Part shown: piece after piece, positions 21,728 to 28,320 of the stretch
Numbering within the stretch: the stretch's first letter is position 1
How the letters are laid out: the number at the start of each line of letters is the position of its first letter
IMG/VR virus record: IMGVR_UViG_3300036822_000046
Location: 1 to 35,481 of that record
Origin: a virus
Direction: 5' to 3' (one strand)
Length of the DNA stretch: 35,481 nt
Notes under the pieces: model-generated
The model's database searches: none
What the model was told of the DNA's origin: nothing
What the model saw: the letters and a program-made list of their open reading frames with translations, nothing else
Translations under genes and position numbers: made by a program

Positions 21728-22030
21728 TCACTCTTTGCGCGTCCGCCCGCGCTCGAACTGAGCGATCAGGTCCGACTTGTAGGGCGGCGGCGGCGAGCTG
21801 GTGCCCTTGTTGATGTCGTGCCCGGCGGTGCCGTCGATTCGGTCCATGCCGAAGTCGCTCTGATAGGCCCGGTCAGCCTTGACCGCAGGCCCCTTCGGGC
21901 CGACTTCGGGGGTCGTGCCCATGCGCAGAGGTCCGGCGACTTCGCGATCGGAGCGGTGATAGCCGTCCGGGCCTGCGAAGTAGGATTCGGGCTCGCGTTT
22001 GATGCGCGGCCATTCGGACTGCTTCGCCAT
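21728..22030 (-). CDS. hypothetical late protein, 100 aa
   Basis: Opens MAKQSEWPRIKREPESYFAG and continues polar and Gly/Pro-rich (GPLRMGTTPEVGPKGPAVKA), ending in SDLIAQFERGRTRKE. Likely disordered. GGAGG lies seven bases before the ATG, inside the end of the tiny basic ORF, whose stop abuts this start. The endolysin follows three bases later. Function unknown. Confidence 0.6.
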   Translation of the reverse strand: MAKQSEWPRIKREPESYFAGPDGYHRSDREVAGPLRMGTTPEVGPKGPAVKADRAYQSDFGMDRIDGTAGHDINKGTSSPPPPYKSDLIAQFERGRTRKE

Positions 22031-22105
22031 TTACTTCCTCCGTCTCTTCCGGCGTCCCTTGCGGAGGTTGCGCCGTCGAGCCTTCTTCTGCGCCCGCGTT
22101 CCCAT
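22031..22105 (-). CDS. 24-aa Arg/Lys-rich microprotein (ORF g)
   Basis: The sequence starts MGTRAQKKARRRNLRKGRRK and ends RRRK; 15 of 24 residues are Arg or Lys. It exactly fills the space between the RuvC-like gene and the 100-aa gene: its ATG overlaps the upstream TGA (TGATG) and its TAA abuts the next ATG. The ribosome site for the next gene lies inside its last codons. There is no strong ribosome site of its own, so expression would be by coupling. It resembles protamine-like DNA-binding peptides. It could also be a chance frame in a basic-codon-rich spacer. Confidence 0.5.
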   Translation of the reverse strand: MGTRAQKKARRRNLRKGRRKRRRK

Positions 22106-22632
22106 CAGGCCCGCCCCAACGTCGCACGCGCAGTGTCGAGTTCGACAACCACGTCGTTGAAGCGCAGGAGCCCGGCGAGGCCGATCAACGCGGCGTCCGC
22201 CAGACCGTCATCGTTCTTGTGCGCGAACTTGCCCGCATGAGCTGGCCAGCGGCGAATCGCTTCTGCGCGTGCCGCATCTTTCGCGCCATCTTTGCCGGGA
22301 GGCAGTCCGATGACGCGCTTCCATTGCGCAGGCTGGATGAACAGCGCGGGGATGGCGGCGGCGGCGAGTACGCCACGGATGACGCCCTTGCAATCTCCGA
22401 ACTGAAATGCTCCCACGGCGCCCTCGCCGGGGCGCGGACCAACGCGCTCAACAAAGGCTCTTGTTGCGTGAGTTCGATATACCAGCTCGGCAAGGAGGGC
22501 CGCATTGATCGTCCGTCGGTTCTTCGGGCCGTCGTGCAGGCAGGGCATGTCGAACACGTCGATCAGCCCGCCCTTTTCGTCGAGTAGTCCGATGCCGCCG
22601 GTCACGCCGATGTCGACGCCAAGGATGCTCAT
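22105..22632 (-). CDS. RuvC-like Holliday junction resolvase
   Basis: A 175-aa protein with start ATG 22632, AGGAG nine bases upstream and an ATGA overlap with the preceding ORF. The RNase-H-fold motifs of the RuvC family are in order: MSILGVDIGVTGGIGLLD with Asp7, RAFVERVGPRPGEG with Glu62, FQFGDCKGVIRGVLAAA, and KNDDGLADAALIGLAG with Asp142 and Asp146. Length equals typical RuvC. Phage RuvC-like enzymes trim branched replication products before packaging. It sits in the late operon among arginine-rich microproteins rather than with the recombination genes. Confidence 0.8.
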   Translation of the reverse strand: MSILGVDIGVTGGIGLLDEKGGLIDVFDMPCLHDGPKNRRTINAALLAELVYRTHATRAFVERVGPRPGEGAVGAFQFGDCKGVIRGVLAAAAIPALFIQPAQWKRVIGLPPGKDGAKDAARAEAIRRWPAHAGKFAHKNDDGLADAALIGLAGLLRFNDVVVELDTARATLGRA

Positions 22633-22793
22633 CGCCGCCGACTCCTGACCGGCCCGGTTCGAGCTCCAGGACGCGGCGATCCGCGCTTGCCCTTGCGCTG
22701 CGCCCGGCCCCAATCGTCGGGCCAAGCGCCGTCGCTCCACGGTTGCCGGACAGTTGGGCCTCTGCCGGGAGCCTTGAAGCGACGCGCTTTCAC
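22629..22793 (-). CDS. 54-aa basic microprotein (ORF f)
   Basis: Starts at GTG 22793 with GGAGG five to six bases upstream; GTG and the preceding stop overlap as GTGA, and its own TGA overlaps the RuvC-like start as ATGA. It opens MKARRFKAPGRGPTVRQPWS, has an aromatic centre (SDGAWPDDWGRAQRKGKRG) and ends SRRR. Seventeen of 54 residues are Arg or Lys. Size and a Gly/Pro/Arg layout recall the DNA-binding J protein of microviruses, although no homology is claimed. It is probably translated, given the ribosome site and both overlaps. Confidence 0.6.
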   Translation of the reverse strand: MKARRFKAPGRGPTVRQPWSDGAWPDDWGRAQRKGKRGSPRPGARTGPVRSRRR

Positions 22794-22936
22794 GGGTTCC
22801 TCCGTCCTCGTCGGCCGCGCCCGGTTCCATGCCGATGACCGCGCGCCCGCTTGATGCGGGTGGTCGGTCGCTTGGTTGGGAGTTTCCCGGCCGGGTCGAC
22901 GCGGCTGCGAGGGCCAAGCCTCACGCCTCTTGCCAT
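22790..22936 (-). CDS. 48-aa basic microprotein (ORF e)
   Basis: The ATG at 22936 follows AGGAGG with a six-base spacer, the best ribosome site in the cluster. The product opens MARGVRLGPRSRVDPAGKLP and ends with HGTGRGRRGRRNP. Seventeen of 48 residues are Arg or Lys, plus two His. There are no hydrophobic helices. The end is coupled to ORF f by a GTGA overlap and the start abuts the stop of ORF d. A nucleic-acid-binding or DNA-condensing role is inferred from charge alone. Confidence 0.6.
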   Translation of the reverse strand: MARGVRLGPRSRVDPAGKLPTKRPTTRIKRARGHRHGTGRGRRGRRNP

Positions 22937-23056
22937 CTAAAGCCTCCTGCCTTTCCGGTATGAGTTAAGGCGGGGGCGCCAGCTAGGCAGACGCCAGCTT
23001 TTCGGCTGCAACTGTCTGCGCAAGTTTTGAGTGTTGCGCAGACCTGTCCGACGCAT
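22937..23056 (-). CDS. 39-aa basic microprotein (ORF d)
   Basis: The frame runs from ATG 23056, one base after the stop of ORF c (TGACATG), to TAG 22939-22937, directly before the start of ORF e. It opens MRRTGLRNTQNLRRQLQPKS and contains 13 Arg or Lys in 39. There is no ribosome site of its own beyond the end of ORF c. A perfect 10-bp inverted repeat lies within it, so the stretch may be a regulatory RNA structure instead of, or as well as, a gene. The least certain of the larger ORFs in the cluster. Confidence 0.4.
   Translation of the reverse strand: MRRTGLRNTQNLRRQLQPKSWRLPSWRPRLNSYRKGRRL
23014..23043. repeat. perfect 10-bp inverted repeat
   Basis: GTCTGCGCAA (23014-23023) and TTGCGCAGAC (23034-23043) are separated by ten bases. 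GCAGAC recurs at 22987-22992, allowing a second hairpin with the left arm around CAGC-CGAAAA-GCTG. No T-tract follows on either strand. It could be an operator or an RNA processing or attenuation structure inside the microprotein cluster. Confidence 0.5.
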
Positions 23057-23057
23057 G

Positions 23058-23135
23058 TCAGCGTCCGCGTCTACGCGCTCGGATACGTCTCGCGCGGCGT
23101 GTCATCCGCAGCGGTCGGGACCTTCGCCAAGCCAT
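23058..23135 (-). CDS. 25-aa Arg-rich microprotein (ORF c)
   Basis: AAGGAGGGGACG directly precedes the ATG at 23135, an excellent ribosome site. The product opens MAWRRSRPLRMTRRARRIRA and ends RRRGR; 13 of 25 residues are Arg. It begins 14 bases after ORF b and ends one base before the ATG of ORF d. The ribosome site makes this one of the better-supported members of the set. No known family; function inferred from charge only. Confidence 0.55.
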   Translation of the reverse strand: MAWRRSRPLRMTRRARRIRARRRGR

Positions 23136-23149
23136 CGTCCCCTCCTTGC

Positions 23150-23230
23150 TTACCTCCGGCGGCCTCGGCGACGGCCACGGCGGCCACGGCGATCTTCGGT
23201 GAAATCAAGCCAGTCGAGTTTGGGGGACAT
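23150..23230 (-). CDS. 26-aa bipartite acidic/Arg-rich microprotein (ORF b)
   Basis: Starts at ATG 23230 behind GGAAGG (about seven-base spacer). The first 13 residues, MSPKLDWLDFTED, are acidic and aromatic; the last 13 are only Arg and Gly, with 10 arginines. This two-part design suggests a short anchoring or protein-binding head and an RGR-type nucleic-acid-binding tail. It lies 12 bases after ORF a. Confidence 0.55.
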   Translation of the reverse strand: MSPKLDWLDFTEDRRGRRGRRRGRRR

Positions 23231-23242
23231 GGGGGTGCCTTC

Positions 23243-23281
23243 CTATCGGTAGTAGCGACGCCCTCGGCGACGCGATCGCAT
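23243..23281 (-). CDS. 12-aa Arg-rich leader-size ORF (ORF a)
   Basis: ATG 23281 is preceded by AAGGCAGG and reads MRSRRRGRRYYR before TAG. Seven of twelve residues are Arg. It is the first member after the tail-nozzle gene. So short a frame could be a leader peptide or chance; it is listed because it continues the composition and spacing of the ORFs that follow. Confidence 0.3.
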   Translation of the reverse strand: MRSRRRGRRYYR

Positions 23282-23329
23282 GGTCAGCCTGCCTTTCAGG
23301 TTGCTGTGCGCGCCCAGACTGCCACTAAC

Positions 23330-24961
23330 TCAGGCCCCGAACAAGGTCCGCAGCTCGGCGGCTAGGTGAAGCCGCTCGATCGAGAAGTCAGGCGAAGTCG
23401 ACTGTAGGTCGATAGCGCCCGAAATCCCGGCTCCCTCGATCGGCGCCGGGATGATTCGGTGGCCTTCGCCAGCCGCCAGATCGAAGGCGACGCCCTGCAC
23501 GCCGCCGGGCACGCCGCCGTCGCCGCACGTCACGGTCCCGGTGATCTGGACGCCGCGCCCGTCGTTATCGTCGACCTCGCAATAGAGCCGCTTGAAGTTT
23601 TTGATCGTGAGCTGCCCTTGGCCCTCGCCGCGCAGCGACTTGCTGGCGTATCGCTTGATCAGCGTCGGGTCCGGGTGGTCGAACAGTCGATAGAGGTTGG
23701 TTCCGTCGGTGCCGTAGGCATGGGGTCCGCTGTCCTGTTCGTAAGTCCCGATATTCGTCAACTGGACCGTTTGACTGGCGACGGACCAAAATTCGTGGCC
23801 GCGCGTCGGATGGTACATCAGCAACAGATTGCGGGTGACGCCCCACGGGTCAGTGAACCGCCCGTTGGCGAGGACGACGCGGAAGCCGTGCATCGTCGCG
23901 GTGGCGAAGGTGGGATAATACTGACTGGTGTCGAGCGTGTTCCAAATGTTCGTGGTCTTGTCGCCGATCGGCTGGGCGTCGCCGCCCTGCATCAGGAAGA
24001 ACCCGGCCATGTTGAACATGAGCATATAGCGCCCGATGACGCCGACAGGACGCGGAAACCGCTGGCCGACTTGCGGGTCGACATTCTCGTAATTGAAATT
24101 CGTGGTGAACGGGCTTTCGGGCGTGCCGGACCCGGTGAGCTGGATGTTGCTAATCAAATCGGTTGACGAGTCGCCGAAGACGAACATGTAGCCAGCGACG
24201 GCGTGCAAATCCATGTACGAGTAGACGAGCCTGTCACCGAAGTAGCCGAACGATCCACCCCCGCTGGTCGTCGAGAAGTCCGCTCCGTTGGAGGGCGCTG
24301 AAAAACTGATCACGTCCTTCCCGGCTACCCACAACCGTGATTGATAGACTTCCATTGCGTAGATGCCGGGTAAACCGGACGGCATAGGGGGTATCGGAGC
24401 TGCCGGGTCCGTCTCCGCTAGGTCGGTCAGCCAGTCGGGCGCCGGATCGCCGGGCTTGCTGAGTGTCGCTCCGTCCCATGCGTACAATCCCTTTGGGCTT
24501 CCGAACAGGACGCCGCCTTGCTGGCCAGCGGCGGAGCCGAAGAACGCCGGTCGCCAGACTTTTGCGCTGGCCCAATATTGCGGAGCGATCGGCTCCCAGA
24601 CTGCGCCAGCGGCGCGCAGGCCGGTGACGGCGCTGGTGTTCAGATCAACTTCTTCGATCGTGCCGTCAGACAGAAACATCCAACCCATAGCGCCAGGAGG
24701 AGGAGCGCCAAACTGAGGGGTTTGATTGCCGTAAAAGCCAAAGAAAACGCGAAGGATCGAAAGGTTGGACCCCGCCGGGACGGTATATATCGGGGCAGAC
24801 GGTCCCCAACATGCACGAAGATTTCCGGGGCCGATTGCGAATAGATTTTCGTCCCACCATTCCTCTTGGTCATCAATCGCCCCCCGCTTGGTTTGCTGGT
24901 TCAGTCCTTTCCACTGATCCAGCGTCACTAGCTCGGGAGGATTAGCAGACTGGACCGGCAT
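23330..24961 (-). CDS. tail nozzle / packaged-DNA stabilisation-type protein
   Basis: A 543-aa protein dominated by beta strands. PELVTLDQWKGLNQQTKRGA followed by DENLFAIGPGNLRACWGP is a typical opening of proteins that close short tails (P22 gp10 or T7 gp12-like propellers). YAWDGATLSKPGD, YQSRLWVAGKDVISFSAPSN and YMFVFGDSSTDLISNIQLTG are propeller-blade signatures. LFDHPDPTLIKRYASKSLRG lies in the C-terminal part. It follows the 244-aa putative adaptor, as in short-tailed phages. Probably forms the distal tail tube that holds DNA and meets the fibres. Confidence 0.75.
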   Translation of the reverse strand: MPVQSANPPELVTLDQWKGLNQQTKRGAIDDQEEWWDENLFAIGPGNLRACWGPSAPIYTVPAGSNLSILRVFFGFYGNQTPQFGAPPPGAMGWMFLSDGTIEEVDLNTSAVTGLRAAGAVWEPIAPQYWASAKVWRPAFFGSAAGQQGGVLFGSPKGLYAWDGATLSKPGDPAPDWLTDLAETDPAAPIPPMPSGLPGIYAMEVYQSRLWVAGKDVISFSAPSNGADFSTTSGGGSFGYFGDRLVYSYMDLHAVAGYMFVFGDSSTDLISNIQLTGSGTPESPFTTNFNYENVDPQVGQRFPRPVGVIGRYMLMFNMAGFFLMQGGDAQPIGDKTTNIWNTLDTSQYYPTFATATMHGFRVVLANGRFTDPWGVTRNLLLMYHPTRGHEFWSVASQTVQLTNIGTYEQDSGPHAYGTDGTNLYRLFDHPDPTLIKRYASKSLRGEGQGQLTIKNFKRLYCEVDDNDGRGVQITGTVTCGDGGVPGGVQGVAFDLAAGEGHRIIPAPIEGAGISGAIDLQSTSPDFSIERLHLAAELRTLFGA

Positions 24962-24978
24962 ATGTCAAGCGATCCAGT

Positions 24979-25713
24979 TTACGCTGATCGGAGTGTTGCG
25001 CCGTAGGCGTTCATCACCATTTGCGGAGCCACGACGGACGCGCACATGGGAAGGTCGGCGGCAAACAGTTCCGCCATCGCTTTCGCGTCGTCTTGCCGCT
25101 GTTGCTGAAACAGGCACAGCACGGCCGCCCAATAGCTGACGGCGTCGGTCCACGGATAGGGGATCGGCTCGATGTCGTCGTCGGTCAGGAGCGGCGAGGG
25201 GATCAGCGTCAAGTCGACCTCCAGCGGCGCGGCGATCGACGGGACTGGCGCGAGGTAGAGCGCGCCGAGTGGACCCGATCCATATTGCGTCCACCAGCCC
25301 GGCTGGCTGATCGTGCCGTAGAACGTCCCGCCATAGATGCGGAAGCGCGCCTGAAAATCGGTCCAGACGATTCGCTTCCAGACGGGTTTCCAAGTCCCCT
25401 TTTGGATCGACCAAATGCCGTCGACGTCTTCCTCCCATTGGCCACCGATGCCGACGGCGAGCGAGCGGCAGGCGAGGATGGATTGCGCCTGCGGGCAGAT
25501 TTGCTGGACGAGCGAGGTCCACTCGCTGAACGGATAGACCTCGCGTGACGGCTTGGTCTGGGTGCCGGGCGGAACGACACGTATGCAGCCTGACATAGCG
25601 GCGATTCGGCGGCGCGAGCGATTGATGAAGCCGGTCAGGCGCGGGATCGAGAAGAACTGCCCCTGCGAGTCGTTTAGGTGCGACTGAACCTCGTCAATGT
25701 ATTGGGCGAGCAT
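24979..25713 (-). CDS. putative tail adaptor / head-tail connector protein
   Basis: A 244-aa protein beginning MLAQYIDEVQSHLNDSQGQF with FSIPRLTGFINRSRRRIAAM, a helical N-terminus usual for tubular tail adaptors. The middle is aromatic and beta-rich (KRIVWTDFQARFRIYGGTFY, PGWWTQYGSGPLGALYLAPV). The C-terminal helix carries YWAAVLCLFQQQRQDDAKAM. This layout, directly before a nozzle-like protein and after the capsid, is that of the ring joining portal to tail. The start is preceded by a variant of the late dyad element. Confidence 0.7.
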   Translation of the reverse strand: MLAQYIDEVQSHLNDSQGQFFSIPRLTGFINRSRRRIAAMSGCIRVVPPGTQTKPSREVYPFSEWTSLVQQICPQAQSILACRSLAVGIGGQWEEDVDGIWSIQKGTWKPVWKRIVWTDFQARFRIYGGTFYGTISQPGWWTQYGSGPLGALYLAPVPSIAAPLEVDLTLIPSPLLTDDDIEPIPYPWTDAVSYWAAVLCLFQQQRQDDAKAMAELFAADLPMCASVVAPQMVMNAYGATLRSA

Positions 25714-25714
25714 G

Positions 25715-25733
25715 GCGTGTCATCTAGCACGCT
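25715..25733. promoter_or_regulatory. late-operon dyad element, variant copy C
   Basis: GCGTGTCATCTAGCACGCT on the plus strand has arms GCGTG and CACGC around TCATCTAG. It shares GCGTGTCA and CACGCT with the palindrome at 29417-29445 and lies in the gap directly upstream of the 244-aa tail gene. Shorter and less perfect than the other copies. Confidence 0.35.
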
Positions 25734-26586
25734 TCCGCGACCCGGAGCGCGGCGGCAGCGTCCCGCTTCCGCTCCGCACGATCCGCGCTGGCGGCTCCTC
25801 CTCAAGGGGCGGCTCGATGACCGGCCCGACGCTGTTGCTTCCGGCGCTCGCCTCGCCGCCCGCGCCGATCGCGGTTTCGATGACGGAAATATGCAGTCCC
25901 ACGTCGGCTTGCACGAAGGTGTAGCTGGTTCCGCTTCCGGGAAAGATCGGCGAGCCATCGCGCAGCCATTGGTAGGCGTAGCTCGTCGCGTTCGTCCAAA
26001 CTCCGGGGGTCGCGGTGGCGACTGACCCAACTTCAAGGTTGGCGGCCGTAACGCCCGGCGGGGTGGTGTTGACCGGCAGCGGGTCAGGAAATTCCGGCCA
26101 AGGGTTCCACGGCAGTTGTGGAATGGTCGGCGCGGCGGAAGGGACGACCGGCGGCGGCGTTTGCCCCGGCGTCGACGGCGGCTCGACGGCGCCCATGTTG
26201 AAGATGTTGGCGAACAGGATCGGCGGGCTTGGCGGCGTCGTGGTGAAGTCGGGAAACAGGCTCGCCGGGATGGTCGCGCTGCCGCCGGGTGCGAACTGCG
26301 GCTGGACGACGCCGGGCAGCGACGGCGGAACCGCGGCGTAGGCGACGGCCGGGCCGACAAGCGGGCCGACAGGAACCGGGACCGGCGCGGTGTTTGCGCC
26401 TGTCGGCGGGAAGACCGGCGCGTCGGCCGGGTCGGCAAGGGTCGGCGGCGGGAAGACCGGCGTGCCGGTGATGTCGATCGGCGGAGCTGGCGAGGTCGCG
26501 GAGCCGGAATCGAACACCGGCTGGGGGATGCCCGCGATCGACGGCGGGACCGGAGCCGAAACGATTGGAGGCGTGCCGTTGCTCAT
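25720..26586 (-). CDS. proline-rich virion protein with Ig-like domain
   Basis: A 288-aa protein. Residues 1-175 are Pro/Ala/Thr-rich (PPSLPGVVQPQFAPGGSATI) and likely extended. Residues about 180-255 form one Ig-like module: AANLEVGSVATATPGVWTNA, SYAYQWLRDGSPIFPG, then TSYTFVQADVGLHISVIETA, matching bacterial and phage surface Ig-like repeats with the W-LRDG-PI-G...Y-A-DVG signature. The C-terminus is basic. Ig-like domains on capsids or tails often bind host surface glycans weakly. Position between capsid and tail genes suggests a virion decoration protein. Confidence 0.75.
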   Translation of the reverse strand: MSNGTPPIVSAPVPPSIAGIPQPVFDSGSATSPAPPIDITGTPVFPPPTLADPADAPVFPPTGANTAPVPVPVGPLVGPAVAYAAVPPSLPGVVQPQFAPGGSATIPASLFPDFTTTPPSPPILFANIFNMGAVEPPSTPGQTPPPVVPSAAPTIPQLPWNPWPEFPDPLPVNTTPPGVTAANLEVGSVATATPGVWTNATSYAYQWLRDGSPIFPGSGTSYTFVQADVGLHISVIETAIGAGGEASAGSNSVGPVIEPPLEEEPPARIVRSGSGTLPPRSGSRKRAR

Positions 26587-27095
26587 ACGCTGAACGCCTG
26601 AATGATGGTGGCGCAGCCGCTGCCGATGATCTGGACGTTTTCGCCGTCGGCGAGGACAGTCCCGGCCGAGTTAGGTTGGATCATGGTCAACGTGCCAGCG
26701 GGGATCGGCATTTGCGTCCAGCCGAACCAATTTGGCGGCCGGCGCCCGGCGAGCGGTCTGATCGGCGGGTCGGTGCGCCCGGTTTTGCGCTGCCACGCGC
26801 GCCACGCCTCGAGGTAATCGTCATACCGCATGAACGGCGGGCAAGCTGGCGGCGGTTGACAGGTGGACTTGAACTGAGGGGGTCCGCCGCGTGGCAATTG
26901 GCCGGTCCCCGGAGCTCGCGCCGGGTTGGTGTTCGAGACTGGAGGGACGAGCATGATGACGCTGTTCGAGCCCGTCGAGACGACCCACGCGCCCTGTGGC
27001 AGGGTGTAGGGGAAGCAGCCGATTGGACGCGGCTTCCCGAACGGCGACAGCCCTGCGCCGGGTGGTCCGGGCGGCCATGCCTGAACGGGGAGCAT
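26583..27095 (-). CDS. hypothetical virion protein, 170 aa
   Basis: Pro/Gly-rich at the start (MLPVQAWPPGPPGAGLSPFG), then a beta region (GAWVVSTGSNSVIMLVPPVS), a charged helix FMRYDDYLEAWRAWQRKTGR and a final beta segment, GTLTMIQPNSAGTVLADGEN. It overlaps the Ig-like gene by four bases, and its ATG follows the previous TAA directly. Probably a minor capsid or head-decoration protein; no family recognised. Confidence 0.6.
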   Translation of the reverse strand: MLPVQAWPPGPPGAGLSPFGKPRPIGCFPYTLPQGAWVVSTGSNSVIMLVPPVSNTNPARAPGTGQLPRGGPPQFKSTCQPPPACPPFMRYDDYLEAWRAWQRKTGRTDPPIRPLAGRRPPNWFGWTQMPIPAGTLTMIQPNSAGTVLADGENVQIIGSGCATIIQAFSV

Positions 27096-27287
27096 TTAGA
27101 ACCTCGCGATGCGTTGATCGAGGATGTTTTCGTAAGTCCGCATGGCGTCGGCTTGCCGCTTGAGAAGCACCTGATCTTCGTCGGGCAACGATCGAAACGT
27201 GGCGCCGACAATGAAGGCGTCGAGCTTGTCGAGCTTGTCGCCCAGCTCAAGCCTTTCCACCGTCACCCGTTCCTCGTGCGGGGCCAT
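27096..27287 (-). CDS. conserved small phage protein, 63 aa
   Basis: A helical hairpin: HEERVTVERLELGDKLDKLD, AFIVGATFRSLPDEDQVLLK and RQADAMRTYENILDQRIARF. The pattern RVxxExxELxxKxxKLxxFI...FxxLPxxxxxLLxxQxxxMxxYxxxLxxRI is widespread in phage genomes with no proven function. Its start overlaps the capsid stop. The downstream gene begins immediately after its TAA. Confidence 0.75.
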   Translation of the reverse strand: MAPHEERVTVERLELGDKLDKLDAFIVGATFRSLPDEDQVLLKRQADAMRTYENILDQRIARF

Positions 27288-28303
27288 TAGAAGGGCGCTC
27301 CTCCCGTTATCCCTTGGAGCTGTACGCCCGTCGACGGCTTAGAGCAGACCAAATTGAGCGCAGTAAGCGATAGGCCCACGCTGGCAATCTGCCCTTGCGG
27401 GATGGTGGAGTACCAGCCGGTCCACGCGAAGTTGGCGTCCTCGTGAACGACAAGGGTGATGTACTTCGAATTGAACCCGTAGGCCGTTCCCACCGGGCAG
27501 TTAAGGTCAAAGAACAGCGGGGTGTCTCCCAGAAGGAGCCCTCGGAATCCCGAATTGACAGGATCATCCTTGCCCCATCGCGACGACGGGTCATTGTTGT
27601 ACCTTTCAACCGACATGAAGTCCGTCAGGAGCGTCGTCCAGTCCTCGACCGACATGACGACGAAATCGAGCGCCTCGCCGCCCGAATTTTTCACCGCCGC
27701 GAGCATGTTGGGGATGAAGGTCGCTCGGGTGAGGATGGCGCCCGCCGCTGGCGTGACCAAGGCCTGCCAGTCGGGGTAGGTCGCGCGCGACAAGCCTCCG
27801 TAGCTGGGGGCCGTGGTTGAGTTGCCGTAGGCGTCCTGTAGGCTGAACATTTGCAGAACGTTAGTCGTCGGCGGCCCAAACAATGCCGATGACAATGCCT
27901 GCAATGAGGAGTTCTTCAGGTCATTGAGTTTCAGCATAAGGCGCGAGGCGACGGCGATCGCGTCCTGAGTGACGAGCTGTTCGAGCCCAAGCGAGCTGAC
28001 CGGCGTCGCCAGGCAGCACATGTTGAACTCGGCGTTGACGGTCGCGGCCACGTCGGCGGGCAAGTTGAATTGGCCTGCCGGACCAATCCAGCTCGATTGG
28101 ACGTACTGCCCGGTCTGCACGGGCTGGGTGTAGGGGCTAACACCGCCGCTGGCCCGGATCGCGTTGCGCAACAGCAGCGCGAGCAGCGGGTTTTGCTTGT
28201 AGATCAGAATCACGACCATCTGGGCGAAGACGCGCCTGACGGTTGCTTCAAGTTCGAGCCCGATCGGCCCGCTTGGGATGATGCCCGCGCCAAGAATCGG
28301 AAT
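27287..28303 (-). CDS. major capsid protein, apparent ATT start
   Basis: A 338-aa HK97-type capsid protein. The frame extends 28 residues upstream of the first ATG (28219) and reads PILGAGIIPSGPIGLELEAT, the usual opening of this capsid group. It can only begin at ATT 28303: AGGAGG lies five bases before it, TAG closes the frame four codons upstream, and there is no ATG, GTG, TTG or CTG before 28219. Further blocks are NAIRASGGVSPYTQPVQTGQ, FNLPADVAATVNAEFNMCCL, LMLKLNDLKNSSLQALSSAL and WYSTIPQGQIASVGLSLTAL near the C-terminus. It follows the scaffold gene directly. Confidence 0.85.
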   Translation of the reverse strand: MPILGAGIIPSGPIGLELEATVRRVFAQMVVILIYKQNPLLALLLRNAIRASGGVSPYTQPVQTGQYVQSSWIGPAGQFNLPADVAATVNAEFNMCCLATPVSSLGLEQLVTQDAIAVASRLMLKLNDLKNSSLQALSSALFGPPTTNVLQMFSLQDAYGNSTTAPSYGGLSRATYPDWQALVTPAAGAILTRATFIPNMLAAVKNSGGEALDFVVMSVEDWTTLLTDFMSVERYNNDPSSRWGKDDPVNSGFRGLLLGDTPLFFDLNCPVGTAYGFNSKYITLVVHEDANFAWTGWYSTIPQGQIASVGLSLTALNLVCSKPSTGVQLQGITGGAPF

Positions 28304-28320
28304 GGTAGCCTCCTATGGGG

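Noticed and set aside
22633-22917. N-terminal extension of the RuvC-like protein by 95 residues
   Set aside because: The conserved domain begins at MSILGVDIG with its own ribosome site and ATGA overlap; the extension is a frame-shifted reading of microproteins e and f.
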